64,000 nucleotides of DNA, taken from the NCBI RefSeq assembly GCF_963678635.1, contig NC_087066.1, positions 34,725,301 through 34,789,300 of the forward strand. The letters run 5' to 3'. The notes under the pieces were generated by a model, which was not told where the DNA came from, made no database searches, and was given only the letters and a program-made list of their open reading frames with translations. Made by a program: the position numbers and the translations under genes. Shown in pieces: positions 1-7,969 of the stretch (within the stretch, counting starts at the first letter, position 1; every line of letters starts with the position of its first letter). Origin of the DNA: Symsagittifera roscoffensis (Eukaryota; Xenacoelomorpha; Acoela; Convolutidae).

Positions 1-1447
1 CTTCCAAGTCCAAGAAGGGGTTGTACGCCATTCCCATCACTCCAGAATCATACTGGTACTCTCCCTTTTTGTTGAGTTTTAAGTACTCCCCTGACGAAGC
101 CAGGTTGCGGTGAACGTCGTCGTGTTTCTCCTCGAACTTCTTGTTGTAGAACCTTCGTATCTCGTCTAACTTCCTATGGCTCTCCAGAGATTGCCTAGAA
201 CCATCCTCCTTCTCTACTCCAGTACTCTGGTACACATTCAAGATGACTGTGGAGACTCTCCTTTCCAGCGTCTTGCTTCCAACTGCTCTCTGATGACATG
301 CTAGGATGGTACTGTCAGTCATCATCGACATCGTCCATCTCAAGAAACAGGTTGCATCTTTCCTTCTTGCCAGACTCAGGCCTGAGTTGTCCCTGGCGAC
401 GTGCTGCATCAGCATTCGATACATCTCTAGATTTTTGCCTCCCAGCTTCAACTTATCGTACGAAGTCAGTGTCTCCAGCTCTATCCCCAACAGGCTCCAC
501 GCGAACATCAGTTGTCCTGCAGTCCTGATAAAGGGATTCGCCATCAGCGGCGGTGCCGATGAGGGTGTCCTCATAGCCTCTTCAAAATGATCCTTCAATA
601 AGTTTTGCCAGGATCTCTTCAGCTGGTTCGCCAATTCTATCTTGTTAACCTCAGCCATCTGCTGGGTGGCCCAACTGTGTCGTTTGCGGGCTACTCCCCT
701 GTTCAATTTCTTCAAGCAGTCTTCCATTTCCTTCAATGTCCCAAGGGCTATCCACCACGGTCGGGAGGTATTTCTGGTTTTATTCTTCTCAAGAGGATCG
801 CTGGTCACTTGTTTCCCAATAGCCTGATGTTCACTTGAGACCCATTCTTTGCCGACGTCTACCTCCCAGGTCTGCCCGCTCGACGAACCTCGCTTCATTT
901 TTATTCTCTGAGGTTTGAAATCTTCCTCCGTCACTGAGCTAGTGGTGTTTTCCATTTCTTTTTCTATGTCGAGCAGTTTCCTCGGTTCATAGCTACTTTT
1001 GTAGGCTGCCGTCTTCCATCGTGCCAGAACCATGGGGGCCGTCTCTCTCAAGTCCTTTTCCGAGACCGCGTCAGCTGAAGGACTGCCCAATCCCTCCACG
1101 TCTCTCTTCCTCTTGCGAGACCTCACTTCTTTATTCGGGGGCGTCGTCGTTATCATCACTGATTCAACTTCCTTCTCTCCAGCCAACTCTTGCCTCCCCC
1201 CTGCTCGAGCCTTAAGGATATTAGTACTTTTAATCATATTACTAGTTCCTACCTTATCCCCCCTTGTATATTTAATTATTTTATTGTCAGTTTTCTGTTT
1301 CGGAGTAGAGCTGTCTTTACAGTTGTCTTCTCTGGTCTTACTTGATGTTTTCCTCAACTCGACCATCTTGCTCAGCAGCTCTCCTCTAGCTTTCTCTTCT
1401 AAACCCGTCCCCATCAGGACAGGTTCACCGAACTTCACCACCGTGTC
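1..1447 (-). CDS. Unrecognised basic C-terminal region of the downstream ORF (runs off left edge)
   Basis: An open frame of about 480 codons runs from 1447 to base 1 with no stop; the first ATG is at 1414. It is in the same frame as the ORF at 1966-1448, from which it is separated only by a TGA (1450-1448), so it is probably the continuation of that protein. The first part is Lys/Glu/Ser rich with a basic cluster near 1110 (RSRKRKR type, nuclear-localisation-like). The later part, from about 760 leftwards, is more globular with aromatic residues and looks helical. I recognise no family. Overlapping + strand frames are shadows: they are shorter and start inside this frame. Confidence 0.6.
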
Positions 1448-1966
1448 TCACAGTTCCTCTTTAAAATTGTCCAATGTGGTGTCTTCATCCACTTCTCGAT
1501 TGAAATCGCCCAAGAATTCTTGCCAAGCATCTTTGTCCAGAGTGCCCAGGAAGGCGTCTTTGTTTCCCTCGAAGGTATTCTTCTCCCTTCTCTCCGCACT
1601 CAAGAAGATCATTCCCATGCTGGGATTTTCGCTCGTCAATGACAACTCTGGGTCCTTGCGGGGGGATGAGGTCAGAGGTGGCGTGGGGGTATCTGCCCAG
1701 TTTTCTTCACTCAGATCCTTCAACAGTTCCTGCGCAGTGAACTCCTCCTCCGCTGGCTTCTGCTCCGGTGTGTTTCCCACCTCCATATCCTCTCCTGCCT
1801 CATTGAGAGTTTCATCCAGGCTCTCGTCTCCCGACTCTGCTTCTCTTCTCTCAAGAATCCTCCTGAATCGATCTTCCACGGTGCCACTCCTTTTATCCCC
1901 AGGGGTGTCCACCGATAGGGGTGATGGTGTCGTTGGATTCGTCCCCTTGTGCTCTGTCAGTGCCAC
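1448..1966 (-). CDS. Acidic, Ser/Thr/Pro-rich linker region of the downstream ORF
   Basis: The frame encodes 172 residues rich in Glu, Asp, Thr and Pro, with no hydrophobic segment and no recognisable domain. The apparent start is a GTG just after the stop of the 516-residue ORF. The frame is also open a little further upstream across an A6 run (about 1991-1996, as T6 on the + strand), so the break between the two ORFs may be a one-base indel rather than a true start. It ends with TGA at 1450-1448, and the same frame continues open beyond. A linker role between two folded regions is an inference from composition. Confidence 0.55.
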   Translation of the reverse strand: MALTEHKGTNPTTPSPLSVDTPGDKRSGTVEDRFRRILERREAESGDESLDETLNEAGEDMEVGNTPEQKPAEEEFTAQELLKDLSEENWADTPTPPLTSSPRKDPELSLTSENPSMGMIFLSAERREKNTFEGNKDAFLGTLDKDAWQEFLGDFNREVDEDTTLDNFKEEL

Positions 1967-3507
1967 GTACAGTGGACCTGCTGCATCCAGTTTTTTCCTT
2001 CCTGACTCCTATCGACCTGCTCTAGTCCGTAAGGTGCCCGGTATCTCCTTGTGGCAAACAGCATATCGTCTGCTTTCAGTGCGATGTGCCCTTCATTCAC
2101 TATCATCCTGCCGTCGTCCCATGCCGGCAACTGGTTCTCTAGACTTGCCCGCTCAAGTACTCTCAAGGCATCTCGCACCTCGAATTTCGGGGGCATCGAC
2201 CCTCTCATTTTCTTGGCTTGAGTTGTCCATGAATTTATCTTCGCATCGCTGGTATGAAAATAAATCGCTGCAGTGTAGCCGATGAAGAGCGGATCCCAGC
2301 CGTCGGTGAACTCCTTCTGCTGTTCTTCGGTTGTGGTTCTCGCGTAAAGGGACGGGACAACCAGGGAACTGTTCATCCCCAATGTCAATCTCCTCACTAT
2401 GGGGAACTCAGGAATGCTCGCTGGCAGGACTTCTTTCTCCAATATCGCCTCTATCTCCTTTTTCACTAGCTCGAAGCTTTTCGTCCATGCAGGAATTCTC
2501 AAGATTTCTCGCCCATTGGCTGTCAAGGGATTCAAGTTCCAGAACTTGGGGTAAGTTTCGATGGGGCCCTCGCGCTTGCCTCCCATCCGGCATTGAAGTT
2601 GTCCCCGGAAACTGTACACGACCAACTCCGGATCCTTCACCTTTCCAAAGAGCACCGTGTTGCTCATTTGCGTCCTTAGCACCTCTTGCTGACACCAGTT
2701 AAGTGTCGTTCCATCTAATACGCTTATGAGGCTCATGTGGGTCACAGAGTATCGATAAGCTGTCACCAGAGGATCTGGAAACGCGAACGTGACGGCCGGT
2801 CCATAGATACAGGTCACGACCTCCCCTAACCCCCGGATCATCCTCATGGGGTCCGATCTCATGACCAGGCATAGGTCCGTCAATAGGGGCATGCCTCCAT
2901 TCACTCTTCTCCATTCCTCTCTTGTCTTCGGGCTCTTTTCTTCACCAGTCAGGTGCCTGTTTTGCATCAGTAGGTACTTCACTAGCAGCGTCTTTAGCCC
3001 GGCCGCACACTTGTACGAGTAGGTATCCATACTCGAGTGTGTTCTTCCCATCGAGAGGGGCTCCCCGTACCTCATCAATCGGTGAAATGAGGTCAGTTCA
3101 CCGTGGGTCAGAAGTACTAACGTCAAGTACCCGTCTATCCTGAGGGTAACCACGCCACGACTGAACATGTATGCTGGGCCCATATTAAACAAGTACCTCG
3201 GGTAAACCAGGTACAGCGCCAGCAACAGACTGATAGGCATATTCAGTACCTCCTGTATGAACGCTTTAAAGATAGTCTCCTTCGCACTGTACACTCCGGC
3301 CAGGAACTCTTTTCCCCAACAAGGATTCAAGAACTCGAGAATCTCATGATCCATCCTCGTCCTTAGCTCACCCCTCGCGTGCTCCCTCCAGAACCCTCCA
3401 ATCGTGACCTCATTGGCTGCTGTGACGAACCTGCCAACCGTCATCTCCCTTCCGTATTCTTCTTGTAGCTCGAGATCACCACACTCCTGACAGGTTGCTC
3501 CCCCCAC
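1957..3507 (-). CDS. Unrecognised 516-residue protein, helical, in the extra ORF block
   Basis: This is the longest open frame left of pol: 516 residues, no signal peptide, no obvious transmembrane anchor. Near the N-terminus a CxxC pair (CQEC) is followed by a helical, mildly hydrophobic stretch around residues 70-150. The middle is rich in Arg, Leu and aromatic residues. I recognise neither capsid, envelope nor enzyme motifs. It overlaps the coiled-coil ORF by 67 nt in another frame, and the junction lies at a G6 run (minus strand), so the two may be one protein split by an indel. Its length, its freedom from stops and its position behind pol make it a real coding region, possibly an accessory or structural protein. 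The function is unknown. Confidence 0.7.
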   Translation of the reverse strand: MGGATCQECGDLELQEEYGREMTVGRFVTAANEVTIGGFWREHARGELRTRMDHEILEFLNPCWGKEFLAGVYSAKETIFKAFIQEVLNMPISLLLALYLVYPRYLFNMGPAYMFSRGVVTLRIDGYLTLVLLTHGELTSFHRLMRYGEPLSMGRTHSSMDTYSYKCAAGLKTLLVKYLLMQNRHLTGEEKSPKTREEWRRVNGGMPLLTDLCLVMRSDPMRMIRGLGEVVTCIYGPAVTFAFPDPLVTAYRYSVTHMSLISVLDGTTLNWCQQEVLRTQMSNTVLFGKVKDPELVVYSFRGQLQCRMGGKREGPIETYPKFWNLNPLTANGREILRIPAWTKSFELVKKEIEAILEKEVLPASIPEFPIVRRLTLGMNSSLVVPSLYARTTTEEQQKEFTDGWDPLFIGYTAAIYFHTSDAKINSWTTQAKKMRGSMPPKFEVRDALRVLERASLENQLPAWDDGRMIVNEGHIALKADDMLFATRRYRAPYGLEQVDRSQEGKNWMQQVHCTWH

Positions 3508-4265
3508 GTCGAGGGTAAGTCCGCTCTTGCCGGACTCTCGCGACTCCTCAGCTGTAGCCGCTCGTGCAACTCTTTCAATCGTGACGAGCTGCCACTCACC
3601 TGACTACTACCCGGGGTCGAACTCGGTGTATATCCAGGCAACGTGACGTCAATCAATGGTCGTATTACTTGAGTCTCCAAACCACGCAGGGAGGACGCTG
3701 ATTCGGGCGGTATCCATACCTCCAGCCCCTCGTTCATATGTTCCTGAGCCGCACGATCGAGGTTGAATCGTCCCTTCGACCTAGGAGCTTCATCTACTTC
3801 CATGCGTGACTCTGGCCTTGAGCCAGTCACTACCCGTTCTTTGGGCCTAGCCCCTTTCTGCATATCGAGCTCGCGTTGTTGTCGCTGGATCCTCTCAAGT
3901 TTTGCCTGATCTCTCTCGAGAGCCTGCTTCAGCTGCTCACAATTCGCGGCATTCTCCCGCACCCTTTCTGCCTGTAGCTGTTCAGCTCTCATCATGTCCA
4001 GTTCTCTCCGTGCTTGATCCCTCTCAAGCACCGCTTGATCCCGGTCGAGGTTCGCCTTGTTCCTTTCCCGCTGGGTCCTCTCGAGTTCTCTCTTCATGGC
4101 ACTGACGTCCGGATAAACTTCCCCCGTCTGCTGTGCCCGTGTCATCGATAGTACTTTACTCGTACTCTGGCTCGTGGACCTGACTGATGGTCTGACCGGC
4201 AGTGGGAATTCCCCCGCGCCAAATCGAACCCCCTTATCGCCCCATCCACGTTCCAGGACAGCCAT
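3441..4265 (-). CDS. Coiled-coil protein region (274 residues) of the extra ORF block
   Basis: Residues of about 55-150 form a highly charged, heptad-compatible helix built from repeated units such as LERDQA and LDRDQA, typical of a long coiled coil. After it comes a Pro/Ser-rich region with short basic clusters (about residues 150-250). There is no membrane segment. The 5' part overlaps the preceding ORF and the 3' part the following one, each in a different frame, with G runs at both overlaps. The coiled coil suggests self-assembly, as in many Gag-like or structural proteins, but nothing more specific is supported. Confidence 0.6.
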   Translation of the reverse strand: MAVLERGWGDKGVRFGAGEFPLPVRPSVRSTSQSTSKVLSMTRAQQTGEVYPDVSAMKRELERTQRERNKANLDRDQAVLERDQARRELDMMRAEQLQAERVRENAANCEQLKQALERDQAKLERIQRQQRELDMQKGARPKERVVTGSRPESRMEVDEAPRSKGRFNLDRAAQEHMNEGLEVWIPPESASSLRGLETQVIRPLIDVTLPGYTPSSTPGSSQVSGSSSRLKELHERLQLRSRESPARADLPSTWGEQPVRSVVISSYKKNTEGR

Positions 4266-4615
4266 CTGGTTTGTTCTTGATTGGACACTCCATCAGTGGT
4301 GTAGCCTACCATCAAAACCGCTTCCGTCGCAGACTCCCGACACTCACCCTGTTCCTCCAATTGGAGGATGGCATTCAGCATCACTGCCATTCTCTCGTCC
4401 ACTTGAGTATAATCCAGGTCCCTCAGCCGCCTGTACAATCCGTCAAGTGTGGGCTTTTTCAGAGCCGATGGCATGGACTTCCAGAATCGATCTGTCATCT
4501 CTGTGATCTCAATTGAGTCCTTGAGTATTAGCAACTTGAGTTTTACCTGAGCAACTTGAGTTATCTTTTTGAGATATCGTTTTCTTCCTTCAATTGAATA
4601 TAGATGAGTAGTCAA
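4142..4615 (-). CDS. N-terminal part of the extra ORF block (157 residues)
   Basis: The frame opens right after a good 3' splice-site-like sequence at about 4636 and has no ATG at its first codon (TTG at 4615). The first in-frame ATG is near 4500 and begins MTDRFWKSMP. The region is helical, with a LYRRLRDLDYT motif followed by a Glu-rich stretch; I recognise no family. It leads into the coiled-coil ORF through an overlap near 4231-4265 that contains G runs on the coding strand. It could be the start of a large spliced product, or the start of a separate gene. Confidence 0.5.
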   Translation of the reverse strand: MTTHLYSIEGRKRYLKKITQVAQVKLKLLILKDSIEITEMTDRFWKSMPSALKKPTLDGLYRRLRDLDYTQVDERMAVMLNAILQLEEQGECRESATEAVLMVGYTTDGVSNQEQTRWLSWNVDGAIRGFDLARGNSHCRSDHQSGPRARVRVKYYR

Positions 4616-4635
4616 TGTGAGTTCAACAAATCAAT

Positions 4636-4845
4636 CTGAAAAAAACACCCAATTTTTTAGAACGACAAGCTGTGTCCCTAACCAGAAAACCCCATTACTT
4701 TTATGATTAAAAACCCTCTCCTTTTCGCCCTACTAAAATAGTTCAATTGAAGTTTTCTAAAAACATGCAGATACATTTTATGTTTTAGCACCATCAATCA
4801 TTTAAAATAATAATTGTCATGCCAATCACCCCTAAGATCACTTAC
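4636..4845 (-). other. Candidate 210-bp intron between pol and the extra ORF block
   Basis: On the minus strand, 4848-4840 reads CAG/GTAAGT, a full consensus 5' splice site, 70 bp after the pol stop codon. At 4645-4636 the minus strand reads a run of seven T followed by CAG, a strong 3' splice site. The 210 bp in between are conspicuously AT-rich compared with the flanking coding sequence. This fits a spliced subgenomic message for the ORFs to the left, as retroviral and errantiviral env messages are spliced, or an ordinary intron of a separate gene. Confidence 0.45.
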
Positions 4846-4916
4846 CTGTTTTGTACCCCAGTACCTAAATCAAGACTCCTCCCTCACACCCGACTCGACA
4901 CCCCCGTGTACCCGAC

Positions 4917-6815
4917 TCAGGCGATGCTCAAGTAGTACTTCTTATGAAGATACACCACTATCTCAGTTTCTGCAAAGACTACATGAAGGATAGCGTACAA
5001 TTCCCTTGGGCTCAGTTTGCCCCTGTATGGGTCGTACACCGGCATTGAGACCTCTGTTATCCCTCTTTCAATCATGAAGTCTCGTAGTCTTGTTACTGCC
5101 AATATTACGTGTTCGGGATCAATTGTGTTCCTGTCATTGACCCTCGTCACTAGGAAGCACAGGTATTTCCCCGGGACTTGTGCTACTGATGGTGGGAGCG
5201 CTGCCATCCCTCCCAGTCCTGGTCTCTGTCTGAACAGAAACTCTACGTTCTGGTATTCTCTCTTGAAGTCAGCTTCCAGTCTTGATTTGAAACTCATGTC
5301 TGCCGTGATGCAGATCGCGCTCGTTCTGTTTGACAGGATGAAGTCACTATCTGTTATCATGATGTTTTCCGAGTACTGATTGGGTATTTCAAATTTCGTT
5401 TTGAAATTCCGGTCTATGTTAGGCTCTGGCTCTTGTTCTTCCAGTTCCAATTCGCTTGTTTCTCTCACTTCCTTGAGCTTCTTTATCATCAAATTTTCGG
5501 TGTGGGTAAGTCCTACCCCCACTCCCCGGACAAAAATATTTATCGACGTCCCCGTCGATGTTGTCGGGTCTGAATTGTCCGGTGGAATGTCCAGCGGCCT
5601 GTCTGTCGCCGTCCAGCCGAAGAGAGGGTCTTCTGACTTCTTGTGTTTTTCCGCTGACACGTCGACTTGCTGGATACTCTGTCCTCCACGGCCTTCGTCT
5701 TTGACGTCGCGTATCCACTCTAGTATCCTCAAGTTCGTGTTCTCCCTCCTCTCTATCTCGCTCTGTTCGAGGTCCGTCTCCATTTCTGGTGTCGAGTAAT
5801 CTTCCTGCGGATAGTGTCCACCATCATCAATGACCTGCCATTCCTCTTCGGCTTCCAGTTCGCCTGCACTCAGTAATTCCTCGCCCAATTTGTCTGGCTG
5901 TATCTTGTCAATCAAGAAGTCATCCCCGTATCTGTTGTATCTCATACCCGTCCGTTTACGATTGCCAGTTCTGGTTCCCGGTGATATTGGTCGATCTGGC
6001 TCCATCCACTTCGGCACCTCATCTTGCTCCGGGTCGTTCCAGTCTTCTTCTGCAAACGATCCTGCTTCAGACTCCACCTCTATCTTTTCATTGTCGTCCA
6101 AGCTCAAGTTTTCATTGCCATCATTTTTCTCTCTGGTGCCCTTTTCGTTCACTTCACACGCTGGCTCTACCACCAGGTACTCGAGACCCTCCATGTCTTT
6201 CGGTAGGCACCAGTTTTCCGGGGACGGGACGTGAGGCTTCAGATTTTCGTAATATGCTGCTCGCCCAGTACTCAAGCGGTAGAACCGTCCTTGTTGATGT
6301 ACTTCCGTTATCATGAATGGTCCCCTCCACTTCTTGAGTAGTTTCTTTGTTCCCTTGGGCGGTATGACATTTTGGAAGACCCACACGTACTGGCCCACTT
6401 CATATGGTTTTGCTTGTAATTTTTTTTCGTCATATTTCTTGCGTTGTCTCATTTGCGCTTGCGCCGTGTTCCTCCTGCATAGCTCGTTTAGCTCTTGTTG
6501 TCTTTTGATCGCTTCCTTCACATATGCCTGAGGCGACGTCCTCTTCCCCTCGTATTCTGGGTAGAAGAATGTTAGAGGCATCGCCCTCTCCCTGCCCGTC
6601 AACATCATGAAAGGACTGATGCCCGTCGTTGAGTGTTGTGTACTGTTGTAGGCTCCTACTACCTGTGGCAGGTATTTGTCCCAGTCCGTCATGTATCTTG
6701 AGCAGTACACCCTTAACATTTTGACCAGTGTCCTGTTCTGTCTCTCTACCAACCCATTGGTCTGTGGATGATAGGTCGTCGAGTGTGCTTGAGCAATGTG
6801 CGATCTCGTCATCAA
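4917..6815 (-). CDS. pol: Integrase C-terminal half, acidic linker and macro-like domain
   Basis: The frame encodes 632 residues. The first 50 contain the end of the integrase core, including the HPQTNG...ERQNRTL segment with the catalytic Glu. A small beta-rich integrase C-terminal domain follows (about residues 140-200: a GPFMITEV-type strand, then YYENLKPH). Residues 210-470 are acidic and low in complexity. Residues 483-632 form a macro-like domain described separately. The frame is continuous with the upstream integrase ORF; only a TAA at 6818-6816 separates them, so the start at 6815 is not a real start. The stop at 4919-4917 is 70 bp before a consensus splice donor. Integrase inserts the cDNA into the host genome; the role of the tail is unknown. 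Confidence 0.85.
   Translation of the reverse strand: MMTRSHIAQAHSTTYHPQTNGLVERQNRTLVKMLRVYCSRYMTDWDKYLPQVVGAYNSTQHSTTGISPFMMLTGRERAMPLTFFYPEYEGKRTSPQAYVKEAIKRQQELNELCRRNTAQAQMRQRKKYDEKKLQAKPYEVGQYVWVFQNVIPPKGTKKLLKKWRGPFMITEVHQQGRFYRLSTGRAAYYENLKPHVPSPENWCLPKDMEGLEYLVVEPACEVNEKGTREKNDGNENLSLDDNEKIEVESEAGSFAEEDWNDPEQDEVPKWMEPDRPISPGTRTGNRKRTGMRYNRYGDDFLIDKIQPDKLGEELLSAGELEAEEEWQVIDDGGHYPQEDYSTPEMETDLEQSEIERRENTNLRILEWIRDVKDEGRGGQSIQQVDVSAEKHKKSEDPLFGWTATDRPLDIPPDNSDPTTSTGTSINIFVRGVGVGLTHTENLMIKKLKEVRETSELELEEQEPEPNIDRNFKTKFEIPNQYSENIMITDSDFILSNRTSAICITADMSFKSRLEADFKREYQNVEFLFRQRPGLGGMAALPPSVAQVPGKYLCFLVTRVNDRNTIDPEHVILAVTRLRDFMIERGITEVSMPVYDPYRGKLSPRELYAILHVVFAETEIVVYLHKKYYLSIA
4935..5370 (-). 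other. Degenerate TARG1/OARD1-like macro domain at the C-terminus of Pol
   Basis: Residues 483-632 of the integrase frame follow the TARG1 (OARD1) macro fold from end to end: a beta strand with an aspartate at the start, a helix with the pattern FKREYQNV, a GGMAAL strand, a YLCFLVTR strand, a long helix ending RLRDFMIERGI, the strand TEVSMP, and a last helix and strand AILHVVFAETEIVVYL. By alignment from memory to human TARG1, the catalytic Lys84 position is Arg, the Asp125 position in the GCGLD loop is Gly within a rewritten loop, and the GAG loop after the second strand is lost. The known family removes ADP-ribose from glutamate. This copy looks catalytically dead, so binding or structure is the more likely role. 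Confidence 0.7.
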
Positions 6816-7628
6816 TTATTTTGTCAAGTCCCCCACAAAAGCTTTGCCGTTGTCCGACTGGAAAGTCATTGGACAACCATACCGCGATATCCAATGCGTT
6901 ATCAAATGATCACATGTCTCCTCGGCCGAGGCTGTTTGGCACGGGACCGCTTCCGCCAACTTTGTGAAGTGATCTATTATAACCAGTATCTGGTTATATC
7001 CCGACTCCGTCATGCAGATTTTTTGATGGTCTATCTGCACCACTTCATTAAACTCTGAGCTCTCAATGGACTTGAGGGGAAACTTCATCTTCCTTGGGTC
7101 TTTTACCTGGAGACATGCCAGGCAGGCATTCACCCATCTCTCGCAAGCTTTTCTCATTCCTGGCCAATCAAACCTGTGAAGTATCCTTTGTTGTACTTTG
7201 TCTATCCCCTGGTGGCCCATCTGGTCGTGCGATCTGAAAAGCACCTCCGTTTGGTACAATTGTGGTAGTATGATGAGGTTGTGTTTGTGTAATATCTTTT
7301 CCTCATCTCTCCTCTTGCACGCTACCACCCCATCAGCTGTGTGATAAAGTAAGTCTTTCTTTTCTTTATAGAACTGGCTCAAAATCTTGTAGCTGTCTTC
7401 CTCAAGTTCCCCCTTCTCCTTGACCCCCGACTGGATCCATTTGGAGAGGTTACTTGTCATTTTGTCATTCTTCTGGGCTCTTATTAGGTCTGACAGCCTA
7501 TATCTCGCCTTGACATGCTCCTTTAGCGCCACGATCTGTCCATTCATCTCACCAGGGCTGTGGATGTCATCACTCAGTTTCACGCATATCATCCTTTTCA
7601 CGATTTTCATGTCGTCTTCTGGTACCAA
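6816..7628 (-). CDS. pol: Integrase N-terminal half (zinc-binding and first catalytic Asp residues)
   Basis: The segment carries the retroviral-type HHCC zinc finger (HDQMGH ... CLAC, residues about 135-180), then the RNase H-fold core with the first Asp in VVQIDH (about residue 197), the VIIDHFTK strand, and the second Asp in FQSDNG (about residue 258). It ends with TAA (6818-6816) before the third catalytic residue, which lies in the next ORF in the same frame. The apparent start is a TTG; the frame stays open upstream to about 7710, so this is internal to a polyprotein. The segment before the zinc finger (residues 1-110) corresponds to the RNase H-integrase connection. Confidence 0.85.
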   Translation of the reverse strand: MVPEDDMKIVKRMICVKLSDDIHSPGEMNGQIVALKEHVKARYRLSDLIRAQKNDKMTSNLSKWIQSGVKEKGELEEDSYKILSQFYKEKKDLLYHTADGVVACKRRDEEKILHKHNLIILPQLYQTEVLFRSHDQMGHQGIDKVQQRILHRFDWPGMRKACERWVNACLACLQVKDPRKMKFPLKSIESSEFNEVVQIDHQKICMTESGYNQILVIIDHFTKLAEAVPCQTASAEETCDHLITHWISRYGCPMTFQSDNGKAFVGDLTK

Positions 7629-7732
7629 ATTCGTTCTGACGTTTGAGTTGCACGATAGTTCCCTGAATGGCTTTCTTGAAACCGCTATTCTCTCAAGTTC
7701 TTCACCACCTCTTATCTCTTGTACGTCCAGAT

Positions 7733-7969
7733 TTACGTTCCTGAAGATGGGTCAGTTTGTAACTCCCTGTCGTGGTGCCTTGTCTTCTCTTCCGCTAATA
7801 TCATGCACAGACTGTCTTGGCCTTCGCTGCTCTCATCCGAGTCTTCATCCCATTCTTCACGCTCCCCGGACAATTTTCCTTTTCCGGGTTCCTCTTCTTC
7901 TGTGAACCTGGACCACTCCCCGGACTCTTGATCTAGTCCCAGGTGTTCAGTTCCTTCTTTGAATGTCAC
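7733..7969 (-). CDS. pol: RNase H-integrase linker, acidic (fragment)
   Basis: This 78-codon acidic frame (Glu/Asp/Ser rich) lies between the RNase H ORF and the integrase ORF. Its first codons overlap the stop of the RT ORF at an A8 run on the coding strand (T8 at about 7971-7978 on +). At its other end the continuing frame near 7710 begins after a further break around a short C run. It is best read as polyprotein linker split from its neighbours by small indels, not as a separate gene. Confidence 0.5.
   Translation of the reverse strand: MTFKEGTEHLGLDQESGEWSRFTEEEEPGKGKLSGEREEWDEDSDESSEGQDSLCMILAEEKTRHHDRELQTDPSSGT

Noticed and set aside
1032-2285. 417-codon + strand frame
   Set aside because: It is the mirror of the minus-strand coding block, rich in Ser/Leu as antisense frames are, and has no domain pattern.
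4860-4920. Polypurine tract and start of a 3' LTR right behind pol
   Set aside because: The minus strand has GTGAGGGAGGAG here, but the following sequence is a splice-donor region and then coding sequence, and no copy of it occurs near 15.6-17 kb.
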